From Methanobacteriota archaeon (GTDB taxonomy: Archaea > Thermoplasmatota > DTKX01 > GCA-020343715): a stretch of DNA of 24,424 nt. The notes under the pieces were generated by a model. It saw nothing but the letters and a program-made list of their open reading frames with translations, did not search any database and was not told where the DNA came from. The stretch lies in contig JAUVEQ010000002.1 in NCBI GenBank assembly GCA_030594725.1, positions 1-24,424 on the forward strand, read 5' to 3'. The position numbers and the translations under genes were made by a program. Position 1 is the stretch's first letter, and the number at the start of each line of letters is the position of its first letter. Shown here in pieces: positions 15,416-23,845 of the stretch.

Positions 15416-16762
15416 GTGAGCGTCGTCATCGCCGGTGCGGGGGAGGTTGGCTACTACATCGCCCGATCTCTTTACAGCGAGGGCTACGAGGTGGCCATAA
15501 TCGAATCCGACGAGGCCGCGGCCAACCGGGCAGAGTCCCTGGACGCCCTGGTGGTCCGCGGTAACGCCGCGGCCTCCGCAAATCTCGAAGAGGCGGGCAT
15601 CCGGGAGGCGAAGAACTTCATCGCGGTCACCGGGACCGACGAGGTGAACATGGTGGCGTGCTCCATCGCCAAGAGCTACGGCGTGCGCACCATCGCCCGC
15701 ATCAACCACACCGACTACATCGACAGGCCAGTGTCCTTGGACAAGTTCAAGCTCCTGGGCATCGATGTGGCCATATGCCCTGACCTGGTGGCGGCGACCA
15801 AGATCGTTCGGATCCTCACATCGACCCCGGCCCTTGTCGAGTCCGACGTGTTCGCAAAGGGCAAGATCAAGGTGGTGCAGGTCAGCCCCGGGGAGAACGC
15901 CCCCGTGCTGGAACAACCCATCCGCGACATCTACTGGCCCAAGGGTGCCAACCTGGCCGCCATCTTTCGCAAGTCCGATGTCATCGTTCCCCAGGGGAAC
16001 GATTCCATCCAGCACGGTGATCGGGTCGTCATCGTGGGGACCGACAGCGCCATCCGGCAGACGAAGGACCTGCTGGACATCCGTGTCAAGTGGGACGAGG
16101 ACTCGCCCATATCCAAGGTGATGATCGCGGGAGCCACACGGATAGGCGTCAACATCGCCAAGCTGATGGAGCGGGATGTGGACATCAGCCTCATCGAGTC
16201 CGACCGTCAGCTGGCGGAGGAGGCCTCGGCCCAGCTGTCCTCGACCCTGGTCATCAGGGGTGAGCCCACCGACAGGGAGCTGTTGCTGGACGAGGGAGTG
16301 GCGTCCGTTGACGCCTTCATAGGCGCCACGGGGGCCCAGGGCAAGAACATCCTGTCCTGCTTCCTGGCCGGGAAGCTGGGCGCCCACAGCACCATCGCAC
16401 TCATCGACCAGCTCGAGCTCGTTGACCTGCTCAATGACGTGGGCATCGACCTTGCGACCTCTCCCAGGATATCCACGGTCAACACCATCTTGCAGTACGC
16501 CCACCAGAGCGAGGACCTGGTCTCCCTTGCCGTGATGCAGCAGGGAGAGGCGCGGGTGCTGGAGCTCGTGGTCACCTCCAAGTCGAAGGTCGCTGGTAAG
16601 CCCCTCCGGAAGATCGGCATGCCACCCAACAGCATCATAGCCGCCATCGCCCGGGACGGCATGACCATAATTCCCCATGGGGAGACCAAGATCGAGGTGG
16701 GGGACAACGCGGTCGTGTTCGCCCGCACCGAATCCATCCCCAAGCTCAAGAAGATGTTCTAG
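15416..16762 (+). CDS. trkA: TrkA-type K+ uptake regulator (two RCK modules)
   Basis: This 448-residue cytoplasmic gating subunit of Trk/Ktr potassium transporters is built as two tandem RCK modules, the usual TrkA length. The first NAD-binding Rossmann fold starts directly at the N-terminus (VVIAGAGEVG, residues 4-12) with the strand-2 acidic residue at Glu30 (IIESD). A second Rossmann fold begins near 232 (VMIAGATRIG) and also has IESD. Each is followed by a TrkA-C domain (near 145-215 and 365-448, for example VAGKPLRKIGMP). NAD(H) binding is expected in module one; module two keeps only part of the glycine motif. GTG is preferred over TTG 15389 because homologues begin right at the Rossmann strand. 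The membrane subunit TrkH is not in this window. Divergent from the zinc-ribbon/repeat gene and followed 63 bases later by the TPR gene. Confidence 0.95.
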   Translation: MSVVIAGAGEVGYYIARSLYSEGYEVAIIESDEAAANRAESLDALVVRGNAAASANLEEAGIREAKNFIAVTGTDEVNMVACSIAKSYGVRTIARINHTDYIDRPVSLDKFKLLGIDVAICPDLVAATKIVRILTSTPALVESDVFAKGKIKVVQVSPGENAPVLEQPIRDIYWPKGANLAAIFRKSDVIVPQGNDSIQHGDRVVIVGTDSAIRQTKDLLDIRVKWDEDSPISKVMIAGATRIGVNIAKLMERDVDISLIESDRQLAEEASAQLSSTLVIRGEPTDRELLLDEGVASVDAFIGATGAQGKNILSCFLAGKLGAHSTIALIDQLELVDLLNDVGIDLATSPRISTVNTILQYAHQSEDLVSLAVMQQGEARVLELVVTSKSKVAGKPLRKIGMPPNSIIAAIARDGMTIIPHGETKIEVGDNAVVFARTESIPKLKKMF

Positions 16763-16787
16763 CCTCTCCGTATCCCGTCCTCGGGCG

Positions 16788-16801
16788 GAAAGGATTAAAT
16801 C
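16788..16801 (+). promoter_or_regulatory. BRE/TATA element of the zinc-ribbon TPR gene
   Basis: AAAGGATTAAATCG; the ATTAAAT core is centred about 29 bases before the ATG at 16826. The same 14 bases occur before nadC at 22911-22924. Confidence 0.55.
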
Positions 16802-16825
16802 GTCCAGAGCGCATGAACGCATGGG

Positions 16826-19051
16826 ATGCACATGGCCCAATGCCCAGAATGTGGAGCCGTGATGCCATCGGATTCACCCCGATGCACCGAATGCGGAGAA
16901 CCGCTCCCTAGAGGGCCCTCCATCGACGACGTCAAGAAACGCATGGAGATACGTGGGATCTCCTTCGATGGCAGGTCCCGGGACATGGTGGACTCCGATT
17001 CGACCGAGCTTCACTTGGTGGGGGCGGCCCGACACGTCACGCCGAAGGCACCGGAAGAGATGACCCCTTACGAGCGGGAGCTGCACGACCTGGGCCACAG
17101 GGTGACCCAGTCCTCGGTGCCAAGGGACCTGGTGAAGGACCGTCACGTGGACATCCTGGACTCCGACCGTCGGTTGATGATGGAGGCCCGGCTGCGCTTC
17201 GACGAGCTGTTGGGCGCCATGGTGGAGACCGAGGACTGCACCCAGCTGGGGTTGAGGCTGGGGAACTACTCCTACCTGGAGCGCTCCGCCAACGAGCGGT
17301 TCCTATCGAGCCTTCCGGGCGTGACCAAGGTGTCCCTGGACTCGGCCAGCGAGGACCTCTTCGACGCCGTGTACTTCTACGACCGGGCGATGGAGGGGGT
17401 CGAGGACAACCCCGAACTGCTGAACAACAAGGGGTTCGTCCTGTCTGAGATGGGTCGTGTCAAGGAGGCATTCGAGCTGGTCTCCAGGGCCCTCAAGCTG
17501 CGTCCAGGATATACCGAGGCCCTGATCAACAAGGGCCGCATCCTTCAGAACGTGGGCAAGCCCCGGTCCGCCCTTCCCTACTTCGAGAAATCCATCCAGG
17601 CCCGGTCGGACTATGCTCAGGTGTGGATGTACCTGGCACAGGCCTACCAGGACCTGGGCAGGGAGTCGGATGCCCTGGAGGCCCTCGATAAGATCCACAA
17701 GATGAAGCCCGACCACAAGGGCTCGTGGCTTGACAAGGGCATTATCCTCGATACGCTGGGTAGATACGAGGAGGCGGAGGAGTGCATCGACAGCGCCCTC
17801 CAGCTGGAGCCATCGGACCCCGATGCATGGCTCCACAAGGGTCGCGTGCGTCTGCTCCAGGGAGACCCCGAGGGCGCCATGCGGGCCTTCACCGAGGTGA
17901 ACGAGATCGACCCGCGCAACTACATCGCGTGGGTCGAGCGGGCCAAGCTCCAGGCCGACCGGGGCAACGTCCATGACGCGCTCCACTACCTGGACCAGGC
18001 ACTCTCGTACAAGCCAGATCTCATCGAGGCCTGGAAGCTGAAGGGACAACTCCTCTCCGCCGTGGGTCGCCTGGAAGAGGCCCGGGCCGCCTACAAGCGT
18101 GTGCTGGAGCTGGACCAGCAGAACGCGGAGGTCTGGGTCCGCAAGGGGGAGATCCTGGTGCAGATGGGCGACCACGAGGAGGCCCTTGCCGCCTACGAGC
18201 GGGCGGTGGAGCTGATGCCCGAATCCACGGAGCTGCTCCTCAGGTACTCGGAACTGCTCAACAAGATGGGTCGGTACGACGAGGCCATCGCTGCAATGCT
18301 CAGGGCCTCCGAGATCTCCCCCGACGACGCCGAGTTCTGGAGGGAGGCCGCGGCCCTGTACCACAAGGAGGGCGCAATGGGTCCCGCCCTCGAGGCTGTG
18401 GACCATGCGATCAAGCGCTCGGCCCACGATCCGGACCTCTGGAACTTCAAGGGCAACCTCCTGGAGGAGGGTGGTCGGTACGACCAGGCCCTGGAATGCT
18501 ACGACCACGCCCTGGGCATCGCTCCGGAGCACGAGGAGGCCCTGAACAACAAGGGCGTGGCGTTGTTCAACCTGGGCAAGGTGCACGCGTCGGTGGACGC
18601 CTTCGATAGGGCCGCCAAGGTGAACCCTGACAACAAGTCCACGTGGAACAACATGGCCATCGCGTTCGACGACCTGGACATGCCCGACAGGGCCATCGAG
18701 TGCTACGAGACGGCCCTGCAGATCAATCCCCAGGACAAGCTTCTCTGGAACAATCTCGGCACGCTCCTGTACCGGATCGGCCGTCTGGAGGACTCGGTCA
18801 GGTGCTACAACAAGGCCCTGGAGGTGGACGCCGGATTCGCCCAGGCCTGGAACAACCGGGGAGCGGCCTTCGAGGGCATGGGCCGCGTGGACGAGGCCCT
18901 GTACTGCTACGACAAGTGCATCCAGGCGGCGGCGGACAACCCCAACGCGTGGTACAACCGAGGGATGCTGCTCAAGCGCATGGGCCGTGTGGCTGATGGC
19001 GAGGAGGCCATTGCGAGGGCCAACGAGCTGGGCGATGGGATGGATATGTGA
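16826..19051 (+). CDS. Zinc-ribbon protein with about 16 TPR repeats
   Basis: This 741-residue cytoplasmic protein starts with one zinc ribbon (C6-x2-C9, C20-x2-C23, CPEC/CTEC). A poorly conserved helical region (about 30-190) follows, then roughly sixteen 34-residue tetratricopeptide repeats from about 194 to 735. The repeats show the typical W/A-x-x-K/R-G-x-x-L...G-R...A...A-L pattern, for example AWNNRGAAFEGMGRVDEA. TPR superhelices bind peptides and assemble complexes; no enzyme domain is present, so this is most likely a scaffold. There is no signal peptide or membrane helix. Two in-frame ATGs (16826 and 16832) are possible; the first suits the promoter spacing. The ribbon has the same CPxC-x10-CxxC style as the three ribbons in the protein encoded at 12672-15257, so both may use it for similar contacts. 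Confidence 0.9.
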   Translation: MHMAQCPECGAVMPSDSPRCTECGEPLPRGPSIDDVKKRMEIRGISFDGRSRDMVDSDSTELHLVGAARHVTPKAPEEMTPYERELHDLGHRVTQSSVPRDLVKDRHVDILDSDRRLMMEARLRFDELLGAMVETEDCTQLGLRLGNYSYLERSANERFLSSLPGVTKVSLDSASEDLFDAVYFYDRAMEGVEDNPELLNNKGFVLSEMGRVKEAFELVSRALKLRPGYTEALINKGRILQNVGKPRSALPYFEKSIQARSDYAQVWMYLAQAYQDLGRESDALEALDKIHKMKPDHKGSWLDKGIILDTLGRYEEAEECIDSALQLEPSDPDAWLHKGRVRLLQGDPEGAMRAFTEVNEIDPRNYIAWVERAKLQADRGNVHDALHYLDQALSYKPDLIEAWKLKGQLLSAVGRLEEARAAYKRVLELDQQNAEVWVRKGEILVQMGDHEEALAAYERAVELMPESTELLLRYSELLNKMGRYDEAIAAMLRASEISPDDAEFWREAAALYHKEGAMGPALEAVDHAIKRSAHDPDLWNFKGNLLEEGGRYDQALECYDHALGIAPEHEEALNNKGVALFNLGKVHASVDAFDRAAKVNPDNKSTWNNMAIAFDDLDMPDRAIECYETALQINPQDKLLWNNLGTLLYRIGRLEDSVRCYNKALEVDAGFAQAWNNRGAAFEGMGRVDEALYCYDKCIQAAADNPNAWYNRGMLLKRMGRVADGEEAIARANELGDGMDM

Positions 19052-19110
19052 GTTCCCGCCGTACCACCCGAAACCCTAAAGAACCGGGACACGCCTCACG
19101 GCGAACGCAC

Positions 19111-19183
19111 GCAGGCGTGGTCTAGCCTGGTAGGACCTGAGCCTTCCAAGCTCATTGCCCGGGTTCAAATCCCGGCGCCTGCA
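19111..19183 (+). tRNA. tRNA-Gly (anticodon UCC)
   Basis: A complete cloverleaf can be folded by eye. The acceptor is GCAGGCG/CGCCTGC, and the D arm has stem GTCT/GGAC with the loop AGCCTGGTA. The anticodon stem is TGAGC/GCTCA with loop CTTCCAA, giving anticodon TCC; the variable loop is TTGC. The T stem is CCGGG/CCCGG with loop TTCAAAT. The discriminator is A19183. The next bases are CCT, so CCA is not encoded and must be added. No intron is seen. It reads GGA codons, and GGG by wobble. Confidence 0.96.
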
Positions 19184-19198
19184 CCTCCCCCCATGCAA

Positions 19199-19205
19199 TA
19201 TATAT
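19199..19205 (+). promoter_or_regulatory. TATA box of the Nudix gene
   Basis: GCAATATATATCC, a near-consensus TATA starting about 16 bases after the tRNA 3' end and centred 28 bases before the GTG at 19230. It predicts a leaderless mRNA separate from the tRNA transcript. Confidence 0.6.
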
Positions 19206-19229
19206 CCGAGAGCACCTTCTCCAGGTCTG

Positions 19230-19625
19230 GTGACAATTCGCGAGGCCGTGGTCTTCGTCCTGGTCAGGGGCGGTTCCTTCCTGGTGGAACGGCGCAAGGA
19301 GAACAAGCAGCTGGACCCGGGGACGGTGTCCGTCCCGGGTGGGCACGTCGAGGATGGCGAGGACGCTGAGACGGCCCTCCGCAGGGAGATGATGGAGGAG
19401 CTTTCCATCGAGCCCATCGACCACGAGTACGTCTCGACCAAGGTCTACTCCTCCACCTACGACATCAGGATCCACTTCTACAGCGTCACTTCCTGGGTCG
19501 GCGAGATCCAAGCCAACGAGGCCGAGGAGCTCATGTGGCTTCCCTTCGAGAGGAGGGGGGAGCTGGCCCTCGACACGGACCTGGCCGCCGTCGACGATTA
19601 CGTACGGTCCATCGGAAAGGGATGA
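19230..19625 (+). CDS. Nudix hydrolase
   Basis: This small 131-residue Nudix protein cleaves a nucleoside diphosphate linked to another moiety; its substrate cannot be told from sequence. The Nudix box spans residues 38-60: G-x5-E-x7-R-E-M-M-E-E-L-S-I. The catalytic R52-E53 and E56-E57 are present, but the box's last Gly is Ser59. The fold strand before it (TVSVPGGHVEDGE) is typical. The open frame extends back into the tRNA gene, so the start must be later. GTG at 19230 begins the first beta strand (TIREAVVFVLV) and has a strong TATA 28 bases upstream. The gene ends 22 bases before the convergent stop of the dehydrogenase gene. Confidence 0.92.
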   Translation: MTIREAVVFVLVRGGSFLVERRKENKQLDPGTVSVPGGHVEDGEDAETALRREMMEELSIEPIDHEYVSTKVYSSTYDIRIHFYSVTSWVGEIQANEAEELMWLPFERRGELALDTDLAAVDDYVRSIGKG

Positions 19626-19647
19626 GCGGGGGAGCAAGCATGGCGGA

Positions 19648-20793
19648 TCAATCGATGACTATGTCCAGCTTGACGCCCCTCTTCTCAAGCTGCTCGCAGA
19701 ACCGTGCGGTCGGGACCACCAGTTCCTGGGGGATGGCCCCCGTCTCCGCTATCGCCCCCGTGGCCATCATCTGGGCGACGATCGATGCAGGGTAGGCCGT
19801 CATCCTCTGCATGGCCGTGATGCCATGCTCCTTGTCGCAATGGTCGATTATCGTGTAGGTCAAGGTTCGTTCCTCGCCATCCAGGGTCCCCTCCGCCCAC
19901 GCCCTGAGCAGGACAACGTCATCGTCCTCGTACGAAAGATTGGCCGCAAGGAGGGCCTCGGTCACGTTGCGGGGGACGATGGGGGTCCCGTCGATCTCGA
20001 TGGGTGCCTCGTCGAAGAGGCCCAGTTCGATCATGCACTTGACCTTCTCGCAGTGCCCGGGGTACCTGATGGTCTTGTAGTCGAGGACATCCACCTTTCC
20101 GTGGAAGGTCTGGGGGAGGGTGGATGTCCCTCCCGATGTGTTGAAGGCCTCCAATTTCCCGAAGGGCTCCGGGAACTCGATCTCCTCCAGGTCATCCATC
20201 GAGTCGACCGTGATGACCTTCCCTTGGCGGATGACGACGGCCCTCTCCCTGTACTCGTTTATGAGGCCAGCAGGCGAGAAGACGATCATGTATTCCAGGG
20301 GGGGCCTCGGGTTCATGGGCAGACCTCCCACGCGGAAATGAAGTTCCGTCAGCTTGTCCATCCTCTCCAGGGCGTCCGCCGCCAGGATGCTCACGAGACC
20401 CGGGGCCAGACCGAGGTCGGGGATGATGGTGATCCCCGCGTCCCTGGCCTTCTTGTCGAGGATCAGCTCCTTCCGGACGATGTCGTTGTTGCCCCCCAGG
20501 TCGCAGAAGCTGGTCCCCGCCTCGACCGCTGCCACCGCAAGGTCGTAGTTGAACCTGTAGGGAACGCAACTTATTACGACATCGACGCCTGACATTGCCC
20601 CGACCACAGCGTCATGGTCCGTCACATCCAGCGTCCCGTGGGACACCTTGGGAGAGGCGAGGTCCATGGCCACGGCCTCGGCCTTTCCCTCCTCATGGTC
20701 CATGACCCGGACATGCAGGACCTTCGGGCTCCTGGATAGGTCGTAGGCGACCGCCCTTCCCATGGACCCCGCACCCAGCACAAGGAAGCCCAT
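19648..20793 (-). CDS. Saccharopine dehydrogenase-family NAD(P)-dependent oxidoreductase
   Basis: This 381-residue enzyme of the saccharopine dehydrogenase / lysine 6-dehydrogenase family has an N-terminal Rossmann fold (VLGAGSMGRAVAYDL, residues 5-19), VVISCVPY near 73-80, CDLGGNN near 97-103 and the family-typical DLGLAPGL (about 126-133). The C-terminal half is the alpha/beta substrate domain. Relatives oxidise lysine or saccharopine, or form carboxynorspermidine; which reaction applies here is not decided by sequence. It is the second gene of an operon. Only 9 bases separate it from the stop of the PKD gene, and a GAGGT ribosome-binding site overlaps that stop codon, six bases before the ATG. 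No promoter of its own is seen. Confidence 0.9.
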   Translation of the reverse strand: MGFLVLGAGSMGRAVAYDLSRSPKVLHVRVMDHEEGKAEAVAMDLASPKVSHGTLDVTDHDAVVGAMSGVDVVISCVPYRFNYDLAVAAVEAGTSFCDLGGNNDIVRKELILDKKARDAGITIIPDLGLAPGLVSILAADALERMDKLTELHFRVGGLPMNPRPPLEYMIVFSPAGLINEYRERAVVIRQGKVITVDSMDDLEEIEFPEPFGKLEAFNTSGGTSTLPQTFHGKVDVLDYKTIRYPGHCEKVKCMIELGLFDEAPIEIDGTPIVPRNVTEALLAANLSYEDDDVVLLRAWAEGTLDGEERTLTYTIIDHCDKEHGITAMQRMTAYPASIVAQMMATGAIAETGAIPQELVVPTARFCEQLEKRGVKLDIVID

Positions 20794-20802
20794 TGGAATA
20801 CC

Positions 20803-22821
20803 TCAATCCGTCCCCTCATCCTCAGGGTCTCGGGCCTTCCGGTCAGGTTCCTTCCTCTCGCTCACGGACACGACATCGTCCTCGATGTCGCCCTCTTCAT
20901 CGTCGGGAGACGACTCGCTCTCCTCGTCCTCGTCCCCTTCCCGAGCCTCGTCCACCTCCCCCTCCTCCGGTCCGTCCTCGAGGTCGCCCCGCAGCTCCTC
21001 CTCGGTGAGCTTGCGGAACAGTTGGGAGTACTCGTCCACCTCCGATGGTCGGTACGACTTGCCGAAGAGGTCGTCGTAGGTCTGTGGCTTTCGGAGCCGG
21101 TACGCGACGGCCAGGCCGAATGCGATGACCAGCAGGGAGGCGAGCAAGAACAGGATGCCCGGGTTGTCCCATGGTCCGGGTGCGTACTCCCGCTCGGCCC
21201 TGATCGAGACGTTCTCGTAGGAGTAGTGCTCGTTGCCCCCGTCGATGGCCATGAGGACCACCCGGTAGACCCCCTCGTCCTCGAACACATGGTAGGCCCT
21301 GAGCCCAGGCACCCATGGTCCGGGCTCGCCATCATCCGTGAAGTCCCAGTAGAAGAGGTTCAGGGTGTGGTCAGGGTCGGTGGAGCATGACGCGTCGAAC
21401 CAGAGCACCTCGTCGACGTACGCATCCTTGATGTCGTAACGGATCGCCAGGTTCGGAGGGCGGTTGATGTCCGAGGAGGTCAGTTCCGCGAAGACGGCCA
21501 TCACCGCATCGTCCGCCGGGACCTGTCCCTCCACAGTGTTCCCCTCCACATCATGATGCTGGCTGGATGCAGGTACCCACATGCCCCTGATGGTGTCGTA
21601 CCAGAGGAGTGTGATGGTCTCCTCGTTGACCGGATAGTCGCTGGAGTACGCGAGGCGCAGCCTGGCGTCGGACCAGGTCCCCTGGTCGATGCTCACGCGC
21701 ACGGTGGAGGACATCACCACTGTGCCCGTGGGTCCGGGTCCGGGCATGGGCATTGCCCTGATGGCCACGGTCCCCACCTCGGTCCAGTTGACGATGGCGA
21801 CAGCACCCAGGCTTGGGGATGGGACCTCCTGGATCATGTAGACCACGGGCCCTTCGTACAGTGCGGTGGCGCAGGAGTAGAAGGGGTCCTTGCACGTGAA
21901 CACGAACTTGTGCTCGCCCGGGCCGAGGGATGCAGTGGCGAAGTAACGGCTGCCTCCCATGTGGTCCGTATCGTCGGGGTCGGCTGGGAGCATCTGGTAG
22001 GCAACAAGGTTCCCGGGCAGTCCCACCTTGACGCGAATGTCCTCGGGAGCATCGCCGTCATCATCCTGGTACGTGATGCTGAAGTTGAAGCCTCCAGGGA
22101 GGTCGTGGGGTCCAGTGAGGGGTTCCACCGTGCCCTCCGACAGGGTGGGCGGCACGTTGACCTCCACCGTGATGTTGACGGTCGCATGGTCCTCGGCACC
22201 GATCTGGTCGAACACGAACAGCGTGATGTTGTACTGACCGATGGAGAGGTGGAGGATGTTGAAGAGCGGCTCGTTGCTCGTGTAGGCCCCATTGGTCTCC
22301 CAGCGGTATACAAGGGGGCCCCCGTCCGGGTCGAACGACTCCCGGCCGTCGACGGTGATGCTCTTGCCGCTCAGGAACCTCTCGCCCTCCTCGGGGGACG
22401 TGATGATGGCCTCGGGAGGGGAGTTGAGGGCGATTATGTGGATAGTGATGAAGGCGGTGTTGTTGCGGCCCCCCACGTCGATGACGCGGAGGAGCACGAG
22501 GACATCGCCCGGGGAGTTGAAGGCGCGTTGGACAACGGCCTTGTCCTTTCCCGAGACCACCTGGCCGCCGAAGTCCCATTCGTAGGTGAGGTTGTTGGGG
22601 TCCTCGTCCTCGCTCTGGCTACCATCGAAGATGATCATCTCCCCGACCATGAACCCGGAGCCGTCCTCGGGCGAGGAGATCTTGGCGACGGGGGGTGCAT
22701 TGTCGGCCACGACCATCAATGCGGGCATCAAGGCGATGGAGAGCATCGCCATGATGACAATGACGGCCATGGATGCGGCCTTGCTGCGGCGACTGACCGG
22801 ATGGCTCGAGGGACCGACCAT
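20803..22821 (-). CDS. PKD-domain surface protein with single C-terminal membrane helix and acidic cytoplasmic tail
   Basis: This is a 672-residue type I membrane protein. A signal peptide (residues 1 to about 39; RRSK, then a long hydrophobic core ending in VVA) precedes two consecutive PKD domains (about 43-131 and 135-223) with the YEWDFGG and VYRWE hallmark strands. A middle region of about 230-450 holds no fold I recognise. A third PKD domain (about 455-545, FYWDFTDDG) follows. One membrane helix (about 555-574) and a ~95-residue cytosolic tail, very rich in Glu and Asp, complete it. PKD domains mediate surface adhesion or protein-protein contacts. ATG 22821 is supported by AGGGG seven bases upstream. 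Possible TATA boxes are GTGTATTAGA (centred near 22845) and GGTTTAAACTT (near 22880). It shares an operon with the dehydrogenase downstream, a functionally unexpected pairing. Confidence 0.88.
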   Translation of the reverse strand: MVGPSSHPVSRRSKAASMAVIVIMAMLSIALMPALMVVADNAPPVAKISSPEDGSGFMVGEMIIFDGSQSEDEDPNNLTYEWDFGGQVVSGKDKAVVQRAFNSPGDVLVLLRVIDVGGRNNTAFITIHIIALNSPPEAIITSPEEGERFLSGKSITVDGRESFDPDGGPLVYRWETNGAYTSNEPLFNILHLSIGQYNITLFVFDQIGAEDHATVNITVEVNVPPTLSEGTVEPLTGPHDLPGGFNFSITYQDDDGDAPEDIRVKVGLPGNLVAYQMLPADPDDTDHMGGSRYFATASLGPGEHKFVFTCKDPFYSCATALYEGPVVYMIQEVPSPSLGAVAIVNWTEVGTVAIRAMPMPGPGPTGTVVMSSTVRVSIDQGTWSDARLRLAYSSDYPVNEETITLLWYDTIRGMWVPASSQHHDVEGNTVEGQVPADDAVMAVFAELTSSDINRPPNLAIRYDIKDAYVDEVLWFDASCSTDPDHTLNLFYWDFTDDGEPGPWVPGLRAYHVFEDEGVYRVVLMAIDGGNEHYSYENVSIRAEREYAPGPWDNPGILFLLASLLVIAFGLAVAYRLRKPQTYDDLFGKSYRPSEVDEYSQLFRKLTEEELRGDLEDGPEEGEVDEAREGDEDEESESSPDDEEGDIEDDVVSVSERKEPDRKARDPEDEGTD

Positions 22822-22910
22822 CTCACAACCCCTGGCTCACTCTAATACACCGTCCCATGCAATGCCCGGGTGCAAGTTTAAACCTTGTGGTCCAGCTCTG
22901 GTCGGCCCCA

Positions 22911-22924
22911 AAAGGATTAAATCG
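22911..22924 (+). promoter_or_regulatory. BRE/TATA element of nadC
   Basis: AAAGGATTAAATCG, the same 14 bases as in front of the TPR gene. The ATTAAAT core is centred about 36 bases before the GTG at 22955, so a leader of about 10 bases is expected, carrying part of the GAGGGGGAGG purine run. Confidence 0.55.
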
Positions 22925-22954
22925 CGAGGGGGCCATGATACGAGGGGGAGGCCC

Positions 22955-23776
22955 GTGACTTACAGGGAACTACTGTTGGGATATCTCCGTGAGGACCTCG
23001 GGGATGGCGATATCACCTCCGAGGCGCTCCTGGACGGCGAGATGGTCGTCGGGCAGGTCCTATGCAAGGAGGACTGCGTGCTCGCCGGGATCAGGGAGTC
23101 GGAGTTCCTCTTCGCCGACCAGGGTCTCAACGTGGACGTTCACACCAAGGACGGTGAGCCCATCACGAACGGGACCGTGGTGCTCACGGTCCGGGGAGAC
23201 GCTGGTTCCATATTCAAGGTGGAGAGGCTCACCCTCAACATCCTCATGCGAATGTCTGGTATCGCGACGCTGGTGAGGGATCTGTCCGAAAGGGTCCGGG
23301 AGGTGAACCCAGACGTTCGCATCGCCGCGACCCGGAAGACCACCCCCGGTTTCAGGGTCTTCGAGAAGAGGGCCGTCACTCTGGGGGGAGGTGACCCTCA
23401 CAGGATGGCCCTTGACGACGCCGTCATTATCAAGGACAATCACATCAAGGCCGTCGGAAGCGTCACCGAGGCGCTCAACCGTGCCAAGAGGGTATCCTTC
23501 TCCAAGAAGATCGAGGTGGAGGCCCAGACCCTGGACGAGGCGGTGGAGGCCACCGAGGGAGGGGCCGACATCGTCATGCTCGACAACATGACCCCCGAAC
23601 AGGTCCAGAGGGCCTCATCCGCCGCCCGGGCCGTGAATCCCAAGGTCACAATCGAGGTCTCCGGGAACATCACCCCCGACAATGCCATCGATTACGCCCC
23701 GTACGCCGACGTGATCTCCCTGGGGTGGATCACCCACTCGATCAGATCGGTGGACTTCTCCCTCAACGTGGCGTGA
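22955..23776 (+). CDS. nadC: Nicotinate-nucleotide pyrophosphorylase (quinolinate phosphoribosyltransferase)
   Basis: This 273-residue enzyme converts quinolinate and PRPP to nicotinate mononucleotide, CO2 and pyrophosphate in de novo NAD synthesis. All family landmarks are present: EDLGDGDITSEAL at the N-terminus, LNILMRMSGIATL, AATRKTTPGFR with the substrate-binding basic residues, KRAVTLGGGDPHRMALDDAVIIKDNHI, IEVEAQTLDEA, ADIVMLDNM and IEVSGNIT near the C-terminus. The length is normal. The frame is open far upstream, but homology begins at GTG 22955 (VTYRELL), preceded by a GGGGGAGG purine run. Neither nadA nor nadB is in the window. The gene is divergent from the PKD operon and followed 69 bases later by nac. 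Confidence 0.97.
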   Translation: MTYRELLLGYLREDLGDGDITSEALLDGEMVVGQVLCKEDCVLAGIRESEFLFADQGLNVDVHTKDGEPITNGTVVLTVRGDAGSIFKVERLTLNILMRMSGIATLVRDLSERVREVNPDVRIAATRKTTPGFRVFEKRAVTLGGGDPHRMALDDAVIIKDNHIKAVGSVTEALNRAKRVSFSKKIEVEAQTLDEAVEATEGGADIVMLDNMTPEQVQRASSAARAVNPKVTIEVSGNITPDNAIDYAPYADVISLGWITHSIRSVDFSLNVA

Positions 23777-23800
23777 GAACGAGGGGGCCCGCGCCGGAAA

Positions 23801-23811
23801 CCTTTATTTCC
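23801..23811 (+). promoter_or_regulatory. TATA box of nac
   Basis: GGAAACCTTTATTTCC: A-rich BRE-like bases and CTTTATTT, centred 40 bases before the ATG. The predicted leader of about 14 bases contains GAGGG (23835-23839) six bases before the start codon. Confidence 0.55.
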
Positions 23812-23845
23812 CATCTAGCGCTTGCTCCAGTTGCGAGGGCTGACC

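Noticed and set aside
17303..18586. Long minus-strand open frame opposite the TPR gene
   Set aside because: Shadow of the repetitive TPR coding sequence; it is rich in Leu, Val, Gly and His without a recognisable domain.
19155..19229. Nudix start at ATG 19155
   Set aside because: It lies inside the tRNA-Gly gene and upstream of the TATA box; GTG 19230 fits the first strand of the Nudix fold.
22586..22954. Upstream extension of NadC
   Set aside because: It overlaps the start of the divergent PKD gene and crosses both promoters; the homologous part begins at GTG 22955.
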